From Fagopyrum homotropicum (lineage: Eukaryota; Streptophyta; Magnoliopsida; Caryophyllales; Polygonaceae): a stretch of DNA of 64,000 nt. Every line of letters begins with the position of its first letter. Position 1 is the first letter of the stretch. The notes under the pieces were generated by a model that ran no database searches, was not told where the DNA came from, and saw only the letters and a list, made by a program, of their open reading frames with translations. Below are positions 45,153-56,362 of this stretch, in pieces. The position numbers and the translations under genes are program-made. The stretch spans positions 50,503,001-50,567,000 of the forward strand of contig BSWB01000002.1 of the NCBI GenBank assembly GCA_033239125.1, written 5' to 3'.

Positions 45153-46596
45153 TGTAAGAGCCTTAGTCTTCGAGAGATCCCGCACATGCGCTTCAGCTAA
45201 GACGCAGCTGCTTTTCCTTGTAAGAGATGTAGTGGGCCGCCTCTACGCCCCTGGTTGGCCGCCCTGCGGTTCTGTGAGCCGCCCCAACGGCCAGGCCAGC
45301 CGCCCCTGCGGTTTATGGTGGCCTGCAACCGTCTTCTTTGACCCGAGCTTTGTTGTTGACCCCTCTTTCTCTTATATTCTCTTCTTCCTTCAGATGAGGG
45401 TTTCCTCAATCTTTTTCCTGCTCCATCTCTTTCTCCCTACGCTCTCTTCTTCTCCTCTTTTCTCCCTTGGATCACCTTGTTGATCCTTGCTTGAGTTTTG
45501 TGAGTTTGTGTGAGATCTTGCCTAGCTTTGCTTGACTTTGTTGATGTTTGAGGTTGCTGAGCCTTAGGAGCCAGCTTGAGGTGTTGATGGTGGTTGTGTT
45601 GTTCTCCTGAAGAGCTTGAGTGGTAAGCTTCCATGGTTTCTCTTCTTTCTTTCTTCTTTACCTCATCTTTTCTCTCTTTCCTTAGCGTAGATTAGATCCT
45701 TAGGTTTGGATTTTGTTCCACCCATGTTTTGGCTTGTGTTGATGTATATATATGTATGTGATATGTGTATGTTGTTGTTGGAGTAAAGAAGAGTGGAGAA
45801 TCGAAGAAAGGAGTGAAGAAGGAGCTGAAGTGGTGTGTCTGTGCACACCAACCGCCCTTGCGCCATCTCTGGACCGCCCCTGCACCATTCCCTAGCCTCC
45901 CCTGCGTCCACCTGCACCAACTTGGTGTTGTACTTGGTTCTACAGGTGTGTGTTGCTTCTAGGCCTTCCATAGGATGCCTTGGTTCCCTCCTTTCCTAAT
46001 ATGAGTGTATAGGATCATGCTAGATGTGTGAGGATGTGTTTGGTTGAGGTTATGATCTGTTTATGCCTTGTACGGCTTTAAGGACTTAGGTTGATGTGCA
46101 TTGAGGTTGTGAGGTTGAGTATGATCCCTATGGATCCCTTTGGGTCTAGGTGTGACCCCTTTGATAAATAGAGGTTGATATATCTTTATGCCTTGTTATT
46201 AGACAGTGCCCCTCTCTCAAGATTGGAGGTTGTTGTGGTTGAGCTGTGTACGAGGTTGAGGTAAGTCCGTAGGACTTACTTAGCTACCATCCCTATATTT
46301 GGGTGTTTGCATGAGTGGTGTGTGCTTATTGTGTTGCTATAATAGCATGAGAAGTCGTTTATACCGACCTATGTTTTATATAGTTTGCCCCGTATGCGTG
46401 GTTATGATAACCTTTCCCTTTCATCCCGCCGTGGAGTCTGGGAGGTTCTCTTGAGTCAGGCCAGACTTGGTATACGGGGAGGGCACAACCCACTACCATA
46501 GGGTACACGGGTTGTGTGACTGATTCCACTCCAGATGGCTAGCAGGCTCAGAGGCGAGGATGTATCGGTCCTCGTGTCACATATTTTCATCTATGG

Positions 46597-46630
<34 letters not shown>

Positions 46631-47123
46631 ATATATATACGATTTGAGTGAATGACCATTATATAAAGATGATAAAATGGGTAAATGTGTGATAGCATGC
46701 TGATTTGTTTATCTTTCATGATTGTGTTTGTACTTATGCATTACCTCATATATGTATGGTTAGCTAACGGTTTCATACCGTGTTCTAGATGTTTACAGGT
46801 TAGGCACTGCTGAGTGTTCTGCCAGGGTGACAGGCCGAGGACTCTCGTACATTAGGTGGTTGGTTTGGGTTGGTTGTGTTTCCCTCCTGCATGAGGATGA
46901 TCTTTTGTACCTCCTGTGCAAGGATGTCGTTTATATACTCGGCCATGTTGTTGTTTTACCTTTGGTTGTACAGTTTATACTGTTTTATGTATTTGTTTCA
47001 TATGTGTCAGTGTCATGTTGTAAGGTCCAGTGAACTTGTTGTCAGGCTAGGGTCAGGATCCATTGTGAGATCCTAGCCCAATGTAGCATTCCAAGTTCTG
47101 TGGATTTGGGGTGTTACACTCTT
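45148..47123 (+). repeat. Solo LTR in G's RT, with near-perfect target duplication
   Basis: The LTR itself is 45153-47118 (1966 bp, TGTAAGAG...GTGTTACA), with TTCTT before it (45148-45152) and CTCTT after it (47119-47123), one mismatch. G's RT frame (VRSFL / LAGxxRRFVKGFS) joins across it. It is related to the G LTR but distinct, so it belongs to a sister subfamily. It contains exact CCGCCCCTGCGG at 45300-45311. Confidence 0.92.
46597..46639. repeat. TA-rich microsatellite in the solo LTR
   Basis: An AT dinucleotide run with one TTTAT interruption. Confidence 0.9.
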
Positions 47124-49348
47124 CGCCTAGCCGGTTTAATACAGACGCTTTGTGAAGGGATTTTCTGTGATTGCCCGTCCACTGACGAGTCTTCTTAGGA
47201 AGACTACCAGATTTCTATAGACCGACAGTGTGCTCAGAGTTTTGAGAAGTTGAAGAGGCGTTTAATTTCTGCTCCTGTCCTGGCACAGCCAGAGGATTCT
47301 GATGATTTTATGGTCTACAATGATGCATCCAAGCTAGGCTTGGGATGTGTGTTGATGTAGAGAGGCAGAGTGATTGCATATGCGTCTCGATAGTTAAAGA
47401 CGCATGAGGAGAACTACCCGACTCACGATCTGGAGTTGGCAGCGGCAGTTCATGCTTTGAAGATGTGGAGACATTACCTGTATGGTGCCACATGTCAGAT
47501 CTTCACAGACCATAAGAGCCTCAAGTATATTTTCACGCAACAGGAATTGAATAACCGCCAGAGTCGATGGCTTGAGTTGATCAAGGACTTTGACCTTGAG
47601 ATTTTGTATCATCATGGCAAGGCGAATATGATAGCTGACGGCTTGAGTAGGAAGATGCCTCGAGAGAAGGCGATTGCCAGATTGACAGTACAACCTCAGC
47701 TTCAAAGAGATCTAGTCTGGCTAGCGATGGACATCCAGTTTCCTGATGAGGATGCTCAATTGTTTGCTTTAGAGGTTCTACCTGGTTTGTTGGATGAGAT
47801 CCAACAAAATCAGGGGACCTTCCCGACCTTGACGAGGATCAAAGAGAGGATGTCTCGTGGAGAAGCACCACAGTTCTCCATAGGAGCGGATGGAGTTATG
47901 AGGCGTCATGATCGTATTTGTGTTCCGCTGATGCAGAGCTGAGACAACGGATTTTACAAGAGGCTCACTACGCACGTTACTCAGTGCATCCAGGTACGAG
48001 TAAGATGTACCATGATGTGAGACGCTCATATTGGTGGGGAGGGATGAATCCCGACGTAGCCCGATTTGTGGCCCATAGTGCGACCTGTCAGAAGGTGAAG
48101 ATAGAGCATTTCAGGCCTGGAGGTGAGCTCCATCCACTGCTAGTACCGTAGTGGAAGTGGGAGGACGTCTCCATGGATTTTGTGACCGGATTGAGGGTCA
48201 GTAGGAGCTTTGATGCTATTTGGGTGATTATGGATAGACTGACGAAGACGCCACGTTTTATTCCTATCAGAGAGACGTGGCCGGTGAGCAGATTGGTTGA
48301 GGAGTACACTAGACAGATAGTGAGACTCCATGAGGTCCCGATGACGATTGTCTTTGATAGATATGGACGGTTTACTTTGAGATTCTAGCAGCAAATTCAG
48401 ACTTCTTTGGGGACGAGTTTACACTTCACTACTACGTTCCATCACCAGACAGATGGTTAGTTAGAGAGGACTATCCAGACCTTAGAGGACATGTTGCGAG
48501 TCTGTGTGTTGGATTGGGGGCAGGGATGGTTTGATTACCTCCCACTCGTTGAGTTCTCGTACAACAACAGTTGTCATGCATCTATTGGGATGACTCTTTA
48601 TGAGACACTGTATGGACGTAGGTGTCGTACACCTTTATATTGGGATGAGCCTAGCAGTATTAGTGGGATAGCGCTAGAGCAGATTCAGGATGATATGGCT
48701 CGAGTAGAGCTGATCAGAGGGAGGATGTTGGTTGCACAGAGTCACAAGAAGTCGTATGTAGATAGAAGGCGTCGACCTCTAGAGTTCAGAGTAGGAGCTC
48801 ATGTCTGGTTGAGAGTATCTCCGACTCGAGGCTTCAGACGTTATGACATAAAGGCGAAGTTGAGTCCCTGATATGTCGGCCCTTTCGAGATACTGGATAG
48901 AGTCGGGAGGGCAGCCTACAGATTAGCATTGCCTCCAAGGTTAGAGGGTGTTCACCCTGTGTTTCACGTGTCCTAGCTGAAGGAGTACATACCAGATCCG
49001 AGACACATTGTGAGTTATGATGATCTGGTAGTCGAGCCGGACCACACTTTTGCAGAGCACCCTATTGCAGTCCTAGAGCGAGGTGTGAGACGCTTGCGTT
49101 CGAAGGACATTCCTATGATGAGGATACAATGGTCTAGACGAGGACCTGATGAGGCTACATGGGAGATTGAGGATAGTGTCCAGAGGAACTATCCAGAGTT
49201 CCACGCCGAGATAGATGCACCAGTAGGATCCACGAGTAGATCTCGGTGCCATCTTGGTGAGTGCATGTATGCTATGTGTTTATGTGATATGTTGTTTTTC
49301 GTGCTAGTTGTGATATGTGCATATGATCTGTTAGATCCTGTTTGCTAG
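47124..49348 (+). pseudogene. G RNase H, integrase and chromodomain
   Basis: RNase H: FMVYNDASKLGLGCVLM, then ENYPTHDLELAAAVHALKMW and DHKSLKYIFTQQELNNRQ. Integrase: an HHCC region (HYARYSVHPG...ATCQ), SMDFVTGL (Asp), VFDRYGRF (Asp) and HQTDG-LERTIQ (Glu). The C-terminal GAHVWLRVSPTRGF and EGVHPVFHVS lead to a chromodomain-like end (HPIAVLERGVRRLRSKDIP, DEATWEIEDSVQRNYPEF, about 49060-49205). Stops lie at 47358, 47392, 48149, 48386, 48454, 48869 and 48974. Most fall where family sequences have Gln, so CAG to TAG explains most of them. A frame change occurs near 47930. The chromodomain would have directed insertion to heterochromatin. Confidence 0.88.
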
Positions 49349-49742
49349 CGCGAGATAGGTATAGCTGGAGATGGTTCTTTCCTCCATGCTAAGATGTGTG
49401 TGTTTCTGATTAGCTGGAGATGGTTCTTTCCTCCATGCATTCTTTGATGGACATAGTGTGAGTGGAGACGGTTTTCCTCCATGTAGTAGTGTTTTGTGTA
49501 CGTTTGGCTGGAGATGGTCTTCCTCCATGCTAGTGTGATGTGGTTAGTATTTGGCTAGAGTTGACCTTCCTCTAGGCCTTGTTTAGAGTTTATGATGGTT
49601 GCTGGAGTGATGATTACTCCATGCTACGTTTGAGGATATAGAATGTCATAGGTTGTGACATGATACCTCTGAGAGGGAGAGTTATACCTCGGCTTATGGG
49701 TCTGAGAGGATTTGGATCTTGCAAGTTTCGGGATGAAACTTG
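49349..49742 (+). other. G 3' region with six hairpin units
   Basis: No gene. Six units of TGGAG-N9-11-CTCCA type lie at 49366-49386, 49415-49435, 49463-49481, 49509-49527, 49556-49574 and 49603-49621. The fifth has TAGAG...CTCTA. The conserved chromovirus block GTTTCGGGATGAAACTTG follows. Confidence 0.8.
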
Positions 49743-51539
49743 TGTTACGCTAGAGACGTAGCACAAAAAGCTTTACATTTATAAACTCGGTCTAATCTCC
49801 TAAACTACCTAGCGAAATCCGCAGTGTACGGATCGTTATGTAGGAAGGAAAGTATTCCGAGGTCGAAGACAAGGACTGAGGTGAAATCAAGTCATTCAAT
49901 GATCAAAGATAGTGCAAATCTATACTAAGATGAGATGAGGAATAAAGAAAGTGCAAAACACAATATTTTTGGTTGGTTTTGGGGTGATCAAACAAGGATA
50001 AAAAAAATATGCAAATCAAACAAGCAAACAAACACACAAATGCAAGATAGGAGATAAGAGGTAAGATAAGTGGATTCTAGAGATCAAGATTTCCGGTTAT
50101 GGCATTGGACTCAAACTTCTAAACATCTAAGGACAAAGTTGCGGTTGTTGGGAAAGGGTGTTTCTCTAATGGGAATAATTACCGGGTAAGTCTCATGTTC
50201 CACTAGTCCTTCACCAAAATCCTATTACCGGGTAAGTCTCAAGGAGCTAAGGTTGGAAATTCTACACAAACCGGCCACTACCTAAGGGTCAATCCCCTCC
50301 TTACCGGGTAAGTCTCGGAAAAGGTAAGTCTTAAGCAACGATCCTAGCACACTCAGTTCAATAGCGGCTTTTTTGGCTCACTACTACCTAGAGTTCATCA
50401 TTTCTATACCTAAGAGCGGAAATCACCGGGTAAGTCTCATTCCACAATTAGTTTGCTAACTTTAGGTCACCCTAAGCTAGATTATGCTCAACAAACACTA
50501 GGATTTCAACAATCTAACATCCTAACATACAGATTCATCAATTAAAGAGCAATAGAAGGAAAAATCGGGTGGATCATCAGGTAAATCGGTCGATCTGGCC
50601 TATGAACAGGTCGATTTTTTCAGTCTAGGTTAGGTTTTGTGCATACAAATCATCCTAAACTAACATACAAGTCCATTCTATCATCACCCAAGCCATAACC
50701 ATCAATCCATTACCCTAGAATCACAACTATTAAGCCAACAACATATAAATCTAGATCAAACTTCAAAAATAGAGCATGCTTGCAAGTCATATAGCTAGAT
50801 AATGAAGAATGAACCAAAGAAAAGACATTATAAAGCTAGAATAGAAGTTACCAAGTCTTACAAAGGCTCCAAGAGCTGCTCCAAGTTGTCAACAATGGAA
50901 ACCTCACTCAAAACCACTCAAATCTCACTACAAAACTAAAATCTACACTAATCTCTCTCAAGAACACCCACAAGGGTGCCTTGAAGAGAGGCTACAATGG
51001 AAGAGTGTTGGAGAAGAGCTAGAGGAGAAGGGTCCAAAAAGGAAGAAGGATAGTCCTCAAATCAGCCTGCAGGACCACTTAAATACTCTACCAAGAAGCA
51101 AGGGTCGGACAAAGAGATCGTGCGACACGTGTCAAAGCTGTAAAGGGCCAAAAAATCGACCCAGACAGAAAAATCGTCCGATTTTCCTGAGTGTTAGTTC
51201 GATTTTCTTCAACAGAAGCTTGTTATGATCATCTAGTCATGAGTTGTTCCAAGTCTTGCACAAATAAGGGTCCTTGTGCCCTTCTTTGCTCCAATTATGT
51301 TCCTTCAAAACCTTGGATATGTACCACCATGAGGCTTGACCCTCGAATGTATCGATTAATGTCCAAAAGATCCCCGGAATACCTACAAAACCGACAAAAG
51401 CTTGTGTAGACGTCTTTTCTAACAATATGACTGAATTACACAATAACGTCACAAACTAACGTACAATCATGCATGAATGAAGGGAAAAACTATCTAAATG
51501 AATGCCTAAACTAACGTCATAAATCATGTTATCAACTTG
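49738..51539 (-). repeat. Solo LTR (Athila-like, C/E-related) with ACTTG duplication
   Basis: The LTR is 49743-51534 (1792 bp; plus strand TGTTACGC...CATGTTATCA), flanked by ACTTG at 49738-49742 and 51535-51539, a perfect match. It carries four ACCGGGTAAGTCTC copies (50189, 50226, 50301, 50429) and the CCGCAGTGTACGGATC block, like the C and E LTRs. Near 51150-51205 it has AAAATCG/CGATTTT inverted motifs of its own. Confidence 0.93.
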
Positions 51540-51544
51540 TTTTT

Positions 51545-51556
51545 AGGGGAGTATGA
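51545..51556 (+). other. G polypurine tract
   Basis: AGGGGAGTATGA directly precedes the 3' LTR. It was separated from the GGATGAAACTTG block by the solo LTR. Confidence 0.85.
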
Positions 51557-52406
51557 TGTAAGAGCCTTAGTTTTAGGAGCTGAGTTATGCTGAGCCGCCC
51601 CTGCGCCTCAAGAGGGCCGCCCCTGTGCCTCAGGAGGGCCGCCTTGCGGGTTTGTGCGACTGCAGCCACCTTTGTTGGCCTCTTGACCTTGCTTTTGGCT
51701 AGCTTCCTATATAAGCTTTCCATTTCTTCAGATGAAGGGTTTCTTCCTCCTTACGTTCATCTTCTCCTCTCTTCTTCCTTGATCTTCTTTGATCTCTCCT
51801 AGATCTTGTGTGTGAGTTTTGAGGGTTTGAGTGTGGTTTTGGCCTTGGATAATCATGAGGATGATGTTGAGTGTTGTTGTTGTTGTGTTGAGGTTGTGAA
51901 GGTGTTGATTGCTCTTCGTTGCTAATTAGGGTTCTGTTGTGGTAAGATCTCTATCTCCATCTTCTTTCCTTCTTCTTCTTTGCTTCTTTCTTTCTTCTTT
52001 AGCTTAGGATCACAAGCTGAGATTGTGTGGATCCTATCCTGATGTTTTGATGTCATACATGTGTATATATGTATGTGTGATGTTGTTGTGTGATGGAGAA
52101 GTAAAGAGAGTCGAGAAAGAGATCGAAGAGAAGTCGGGGCCAATCCTTTGCACAAACAGCCACCCCTGCGCCTGCACTAGGCCGCCCTTGCGCCTGCTGT
52201 GAACCACCCCTGCGCCTTGAGTATGCCGCCCCTGCGCCTCACTGGTTCAGCCCTTGCATCCTTTGTTTCTGCTGGTGTGTTCAGGGCATACCTTGTTGGT
52301 ATGATTTTTTCTTTCCTTTCCTTTGGCCTAGGCTTAGATATTGGCTAGGCTAGCTTGGTTAGGATGAGTTTCATGAGTTGCATGATAGAGATGTGCCTTG
52401 GACACT
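51557..52406 (+). repeat. G 3' LTR, first part
   Basis: It matches the 5' LTR from TGTAAGAGCC, with small indels in the CCGCCCCTGCG-rich parts, up to GACACT, where E's LTR begins. The remainder lies beyond the window. Confidence 0.92.
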
Positions 52407-54155
52407 TGTTCGCTCCAAAAGGTGTGCGCAAACTTTAAAATTTATAACCCAAGAAGTATGCTTGAACGATATGCGAACCCGCAGTGTACGGATCAATTGT
52501 AATAAAAGCAAGAATTCCAGGGAACGAACACAGGGACAATTGTGAAAGAAAGCACAGAATCAGGTAGTCAAATGTTGCTAATAACTACGAATTAAAGCAA
52601 TCAAAAATGATGTAAAAGTTAAGTAAAGGGAAATGCGGATTCTAGGGATTAAAGCATCTAGTTGTGTTTCCGACTCAAGATCTCAAAGGATAATGCGGAC
52701 AAAGCTGAGGTTTGCAAAGGGAAGGTGTTTCTAAGGTGGGAATAGATTACCGGGTAAGTCTCACTACTCACTATCCCAAACCAAAGCTCCTATTACCGGT
52801 TAAGTCTCAAGGTACTAAACAAAGGAACTATAATCTCAAACCAACATACCACCCAAGGGAATAGAATCAACCTTTACCGGGTAAGTCTTAGGCTAACTCA
52901 GAAAGATGGGATGAAGGCACACTCAAACCCCAATAAAGGATAAGCAATTATTACCTACACTCATGATCTTAGGTAAACAAACAAAGGAATCACCGGGTAA
53001 GTCTCATCCTAGGCTTGCATTGAACCATGAAAGGTGTAATAAGGATAGGATTTGGCAAACTTGAACTCTTAACTCAGATAGGGTTCAGGAAAGGTTCACC
53101 TCAATCAGTAATATTCCACCCTGGCCGAGATGTTCAATGACTGAGCGAGGTGTTCCAGGGTTAAGGTAAAGACCAGAGCTTTCAGGGTCCTGTTGGGATT
53201 AAGATCATTCTATTATCGTCTTTCCCGCAACTTTTAGTCAATCACCCTAGAATCGCATAAGAAACTTAGCCAACAATCATCATGATAACAATAATCAAAT
53301 TTATAGGAAAGGAATCAATATTCGAACAAGAAAACCTTAAGAAAAAGGTCACAATAACTTAATCAAACAATCAAAAAACAAGCGTTCCTCAGTCACAAAT
53401 CAACAAAGACAACAAATCAAAAGCAATCTAAGAAAATCTTAAAAACTCCTTCAAAAGTCAACTCCAACTATGATTCATTCCTTCCTTGAACTTCAATCCT
53501 TCAATGGTTCCTTCAACTCTTCCTTCAAACCTCCAAAAAATCCCTCCATTGCTGGATGCTCCAAGCATAGTTTAAATTTGTGGAAATCCAACCCTTTATA
53601 TAGGAGAATTATCTTCCAAAGATAATAATATCTTTCCTATAAAATATATCTCTATCTTTTAAAATAAATCAGCCAAAAATAATATCTTCCTTCCAGAAAT
53701 CCAGCCAAAAATATAAGATATCCTCCTTCCAAAAATAAAAGATATCAGCCAAAAATAAAGATCTCACCGGCAACAAGGTGTTCGCCTCAGTCGGGACGCT
53801 CCTCAAGATCACCTCGGTCGAGGTGGTACTGTAGCTGACCGAGGTGAATCTTAACTGAATGTGAAATCTCTCGAATCTGGTCCGAAGTCAATCATCTTAA
53901 TCATTTCCATTCTTCCTGAGATCTTCTTAAAGCTCCAGAATGTAGCTCCAATGACTCCTTAGCTTCCTTAGCTCCACTTCGATCCAAAACGTACCATTTT
54001 ACCTACGATTACAACGAAACTAGGTGTAGACCTCGACTTCCGCAAAGGTAGACAAAACAACAATATAATCAAAGAATATACATTCATACATGCAGATTTA
54101 TGAAGATAAAACGTCTTAACTAGCCCCAAAATATAGACTATAATACATGCTATCA
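52407..54155 (-). repeat. E 3' LTR
   Basis: The plus strand runs TGTTCGCTCC...CATGCTATCA (1749 bp). It belongs to the same family as the C LTR, with ACCGGGTAAGTCTC-type copies at about 52750, 52795 (variant), 52876 and 52993 and CACCTCGGTCGAGGTG at 53810-53825. E is inserted in G's 3' LTR. Confidence 0.92.
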
Positions 54156-54812
54156 AAATACCCCATACTTGTCCCTTGCTTGTCCCCAAGCAAGATCCAA
54201 ATCTTAGATACAAGATCGAATGGATTATAAGTCATCAAAAAAATCAATGAAAAATATTTCAAAACCTTTTGGTGGTTTGCTCCACTCATAGATCACTCTA
54301 AGAGAGTGCTTCATGGCAAATAAAATCAAGACATGATCAAAACATTTTATAAATATAAGAAAGTTGTTCATCTTTGCATAAATCATAGAATGCATAATAA
54401 ATCATATTTATCGAAATTAATCATGTATGATCCAGTTTAAACCACCAAGTAAATCAACAAGCTCGAGGTCTCAAGGGCTTCCAAAAGAGGTCAAGAAACG
54501 TGTAAGGGTGGGATGTATATAGGATAATATGGTGCTAGAATCCGGGAATAGGATCTTACTTCACTTTCTTTGAAACTCAACGTCCTCCATCAATAAGTTT
54601 TGCTTATTTTACTTTACTTTTTGGGATGCATGGACAGAGGTGCACAATAACCGAAACCTAGGAGATCAGCAATCATCAATTTCTCGAGATGCCTCAAACC
54701 CTTAATGCACATACCATGACCCATTAGGAATATCGCTCAATCCGACTTTGGCAAGACACAAACACCCGGCTATGTGAATGGTGTCGAGTTACTCATCATC
54801 GTGATTGACTTC
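54156..54812 (-). other. E 3' untranslated region with polypurine tract
   Basis: Next to the LTR the minus strand reads AAGTATGGGGTATTT. The inverted repeat CTTGCTT-6 nt-AAGCAAG (54175-54194) and the conserved block at 54726-54810 match B and C. F's LTR cuts it at 54813. ACTTC (54808-54812) is the likely left target copy of F. Confidence 0.82.
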
Positions 54813-56346
54813 TGACTGAAGGTATTTCTGTGGTCGTCTATACCCAATCAAAAGTAAATCCTGACTTAGCACTAAAACAAGTATAGTAGTTAAGTAAGGG
54901 TCGAACCCAAGAGAGTTAAGGTGTTTTATTAGATGCAATTATTGATTATAGAACAAGTAACAAAGGGGGGTTTTTGGTTAAATTGATTCACAAAAACTTA
55001 TGAAAACGAATAACGCAACAAGTAAGACAATAATAGGTGAATCTACACTGGGTTGATTCTAAGCATGCAATTGTTACTTTGGTGAGTTCCTTTTACAAGT
55101 TTTCAAGTAATCTCCTGTCTCGATCATATATATGTGTTGAGCCAACCGGCATCAACACAAGTTAACAAGTTAATGTTCCGTAAACCTACAAGAACAAATA
55201 ACAAGTTAGCTTTCAAACAAAGACTAAGGGATATAAAGAAAAGATTAAAACCGTTAAGCTTATCTTTATATTTGTGTTCCTTTTCTTTAAGTAATTACAA
55301 CCCGTTATTACTTAAAGTTTACTACTAGATTAAAGACCCGAACCCGGAACCTATTAATCCAAGTTATTTGCATGCACTTTAGAACCTAAGGTGATCAATC
55401 TCAAGTAATAGTAAAAACATGCAATTAGACAACGGAGATCAAGGAAACACAAAGCATTACTGAATGAAAACTTATATTAAAGAAAACTTACAACCAAGGT
55501 AACAACGCAGCTTCAAACCAACCCAATGTAGAAAGGGAGTTAGCAATTCATTACAAAGGTAGCAAGATAATTTAAATGGGAGAAGTAGATAATTTGTTGG
55601 CTAACAAGATGGATGATTCTAGCAATCAACCAAGGACTATTTATACTACAAAAGACACTAAAATAGGAGTAAATGGCCAGCCCAAAACAACCACCTTTAA
55701 TGCCATAAAGGTGGTGTAAACAGCCGGAGTAAAGCTTCTGACGTTAAACCGCAGGGGCGGCCTTCAGTTCCGCAAGGGCGGTGAAGGCAAAAACGCTTGA
55801 TCTTCTTCATGGCCGCAGGGGCGGCTAGGCAATTTCCCCAGGGGCGGATCTTCAATGCTCTTCAAACGTCTGACCTTTCAACTTCCTGCCGTTTCTAATG
55901 CCAAGCCGCCAGGGCGTCCCTATGTCAATGCAGGGGTAGTGACACAGCCTCTTCATCTTCCAGCTCCCAAGTTGAAGCACATGCAGAGGCGCAGTGGAAG
56001 GCGCAGGGGCGCTAGTCTTCGTTTCTTCAGGGCAAGTCACCGTAGGGGCGCCAAGGAGTGGCGCAGGGGTGGTGACACACTTCATGGCCGGCACTGGCGA
56101 AGGCGCAGGGAGTGCTCCGGAGTAAGGCGTCACCCGCAGGGGCGGTGACAAGGCTCCGCTAGGGCGGTGAGGCAACAGAAGCTTTGCTTCGTGAACGATC
56201 TTTACTCCTAAGTGCTTATAACTCCTTCCTTAACTTCTTTTAGTCTTCTTCTTCTGGACCAATGAGTTAGTAGCATAAACCGACACAAATGCCATAAAAA
56301 GACTCTAAAAAACTATCCTAAATGATAGTGATTCCATCACCTATCA
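54813..56346 (-). repeat. F 3' LTR
   Basis: In element sense the LTR runs TGATAGGTGATGG...CCTTCAGTCA (1534 bp). It has clustered CCGCAGGGGCGG motifs on the plus strand, exact at 55749-55760, 55813-55824 and 56134-56145, with many variants between. Confidence 0.88.
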
Positions 56347-56362
56347 AACTCCCCCATTCTTA
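56347..56362 (-). other. F polypurine tract
   Basis: The minus strand reads CTAAGAATGGGGGAGTT just before the 3' LTR. Confidence 0.8.

Larger units (their letters stand above)
40413..52406 (+). mobile_element. Tekay/Del-like chromovirus G, interrupted and decayed
   Basis: The order is 5' LTR, iMet PBS, gag with a CCHC knuckle, protease, RT, RNase H, integrase, chromodomain, 3' untranslated region, polypurine tract and 3' LTR. It is interrupted by a solo LTR in RT (45153-47118), a solo LTR before the polypurine tract (49743-51534), and E in the 3' LTR (52407). The left target sequence is probably TCTAT (40408-40412); its partner lies outside the window. Confidence 0.92.

Noticed and set aside
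45224..45240. Second LTR start (TGTAAGAG) inside the solo LTR
   Set aside because: No LTR end or target duplication matches it; probably an internal partial duplication.
49366..49621. CRISPR-like array
   Set aside because: Units are short, imperfect and irregularly spaced, in a plant retrotransposon; hairpin repeats explain them better.
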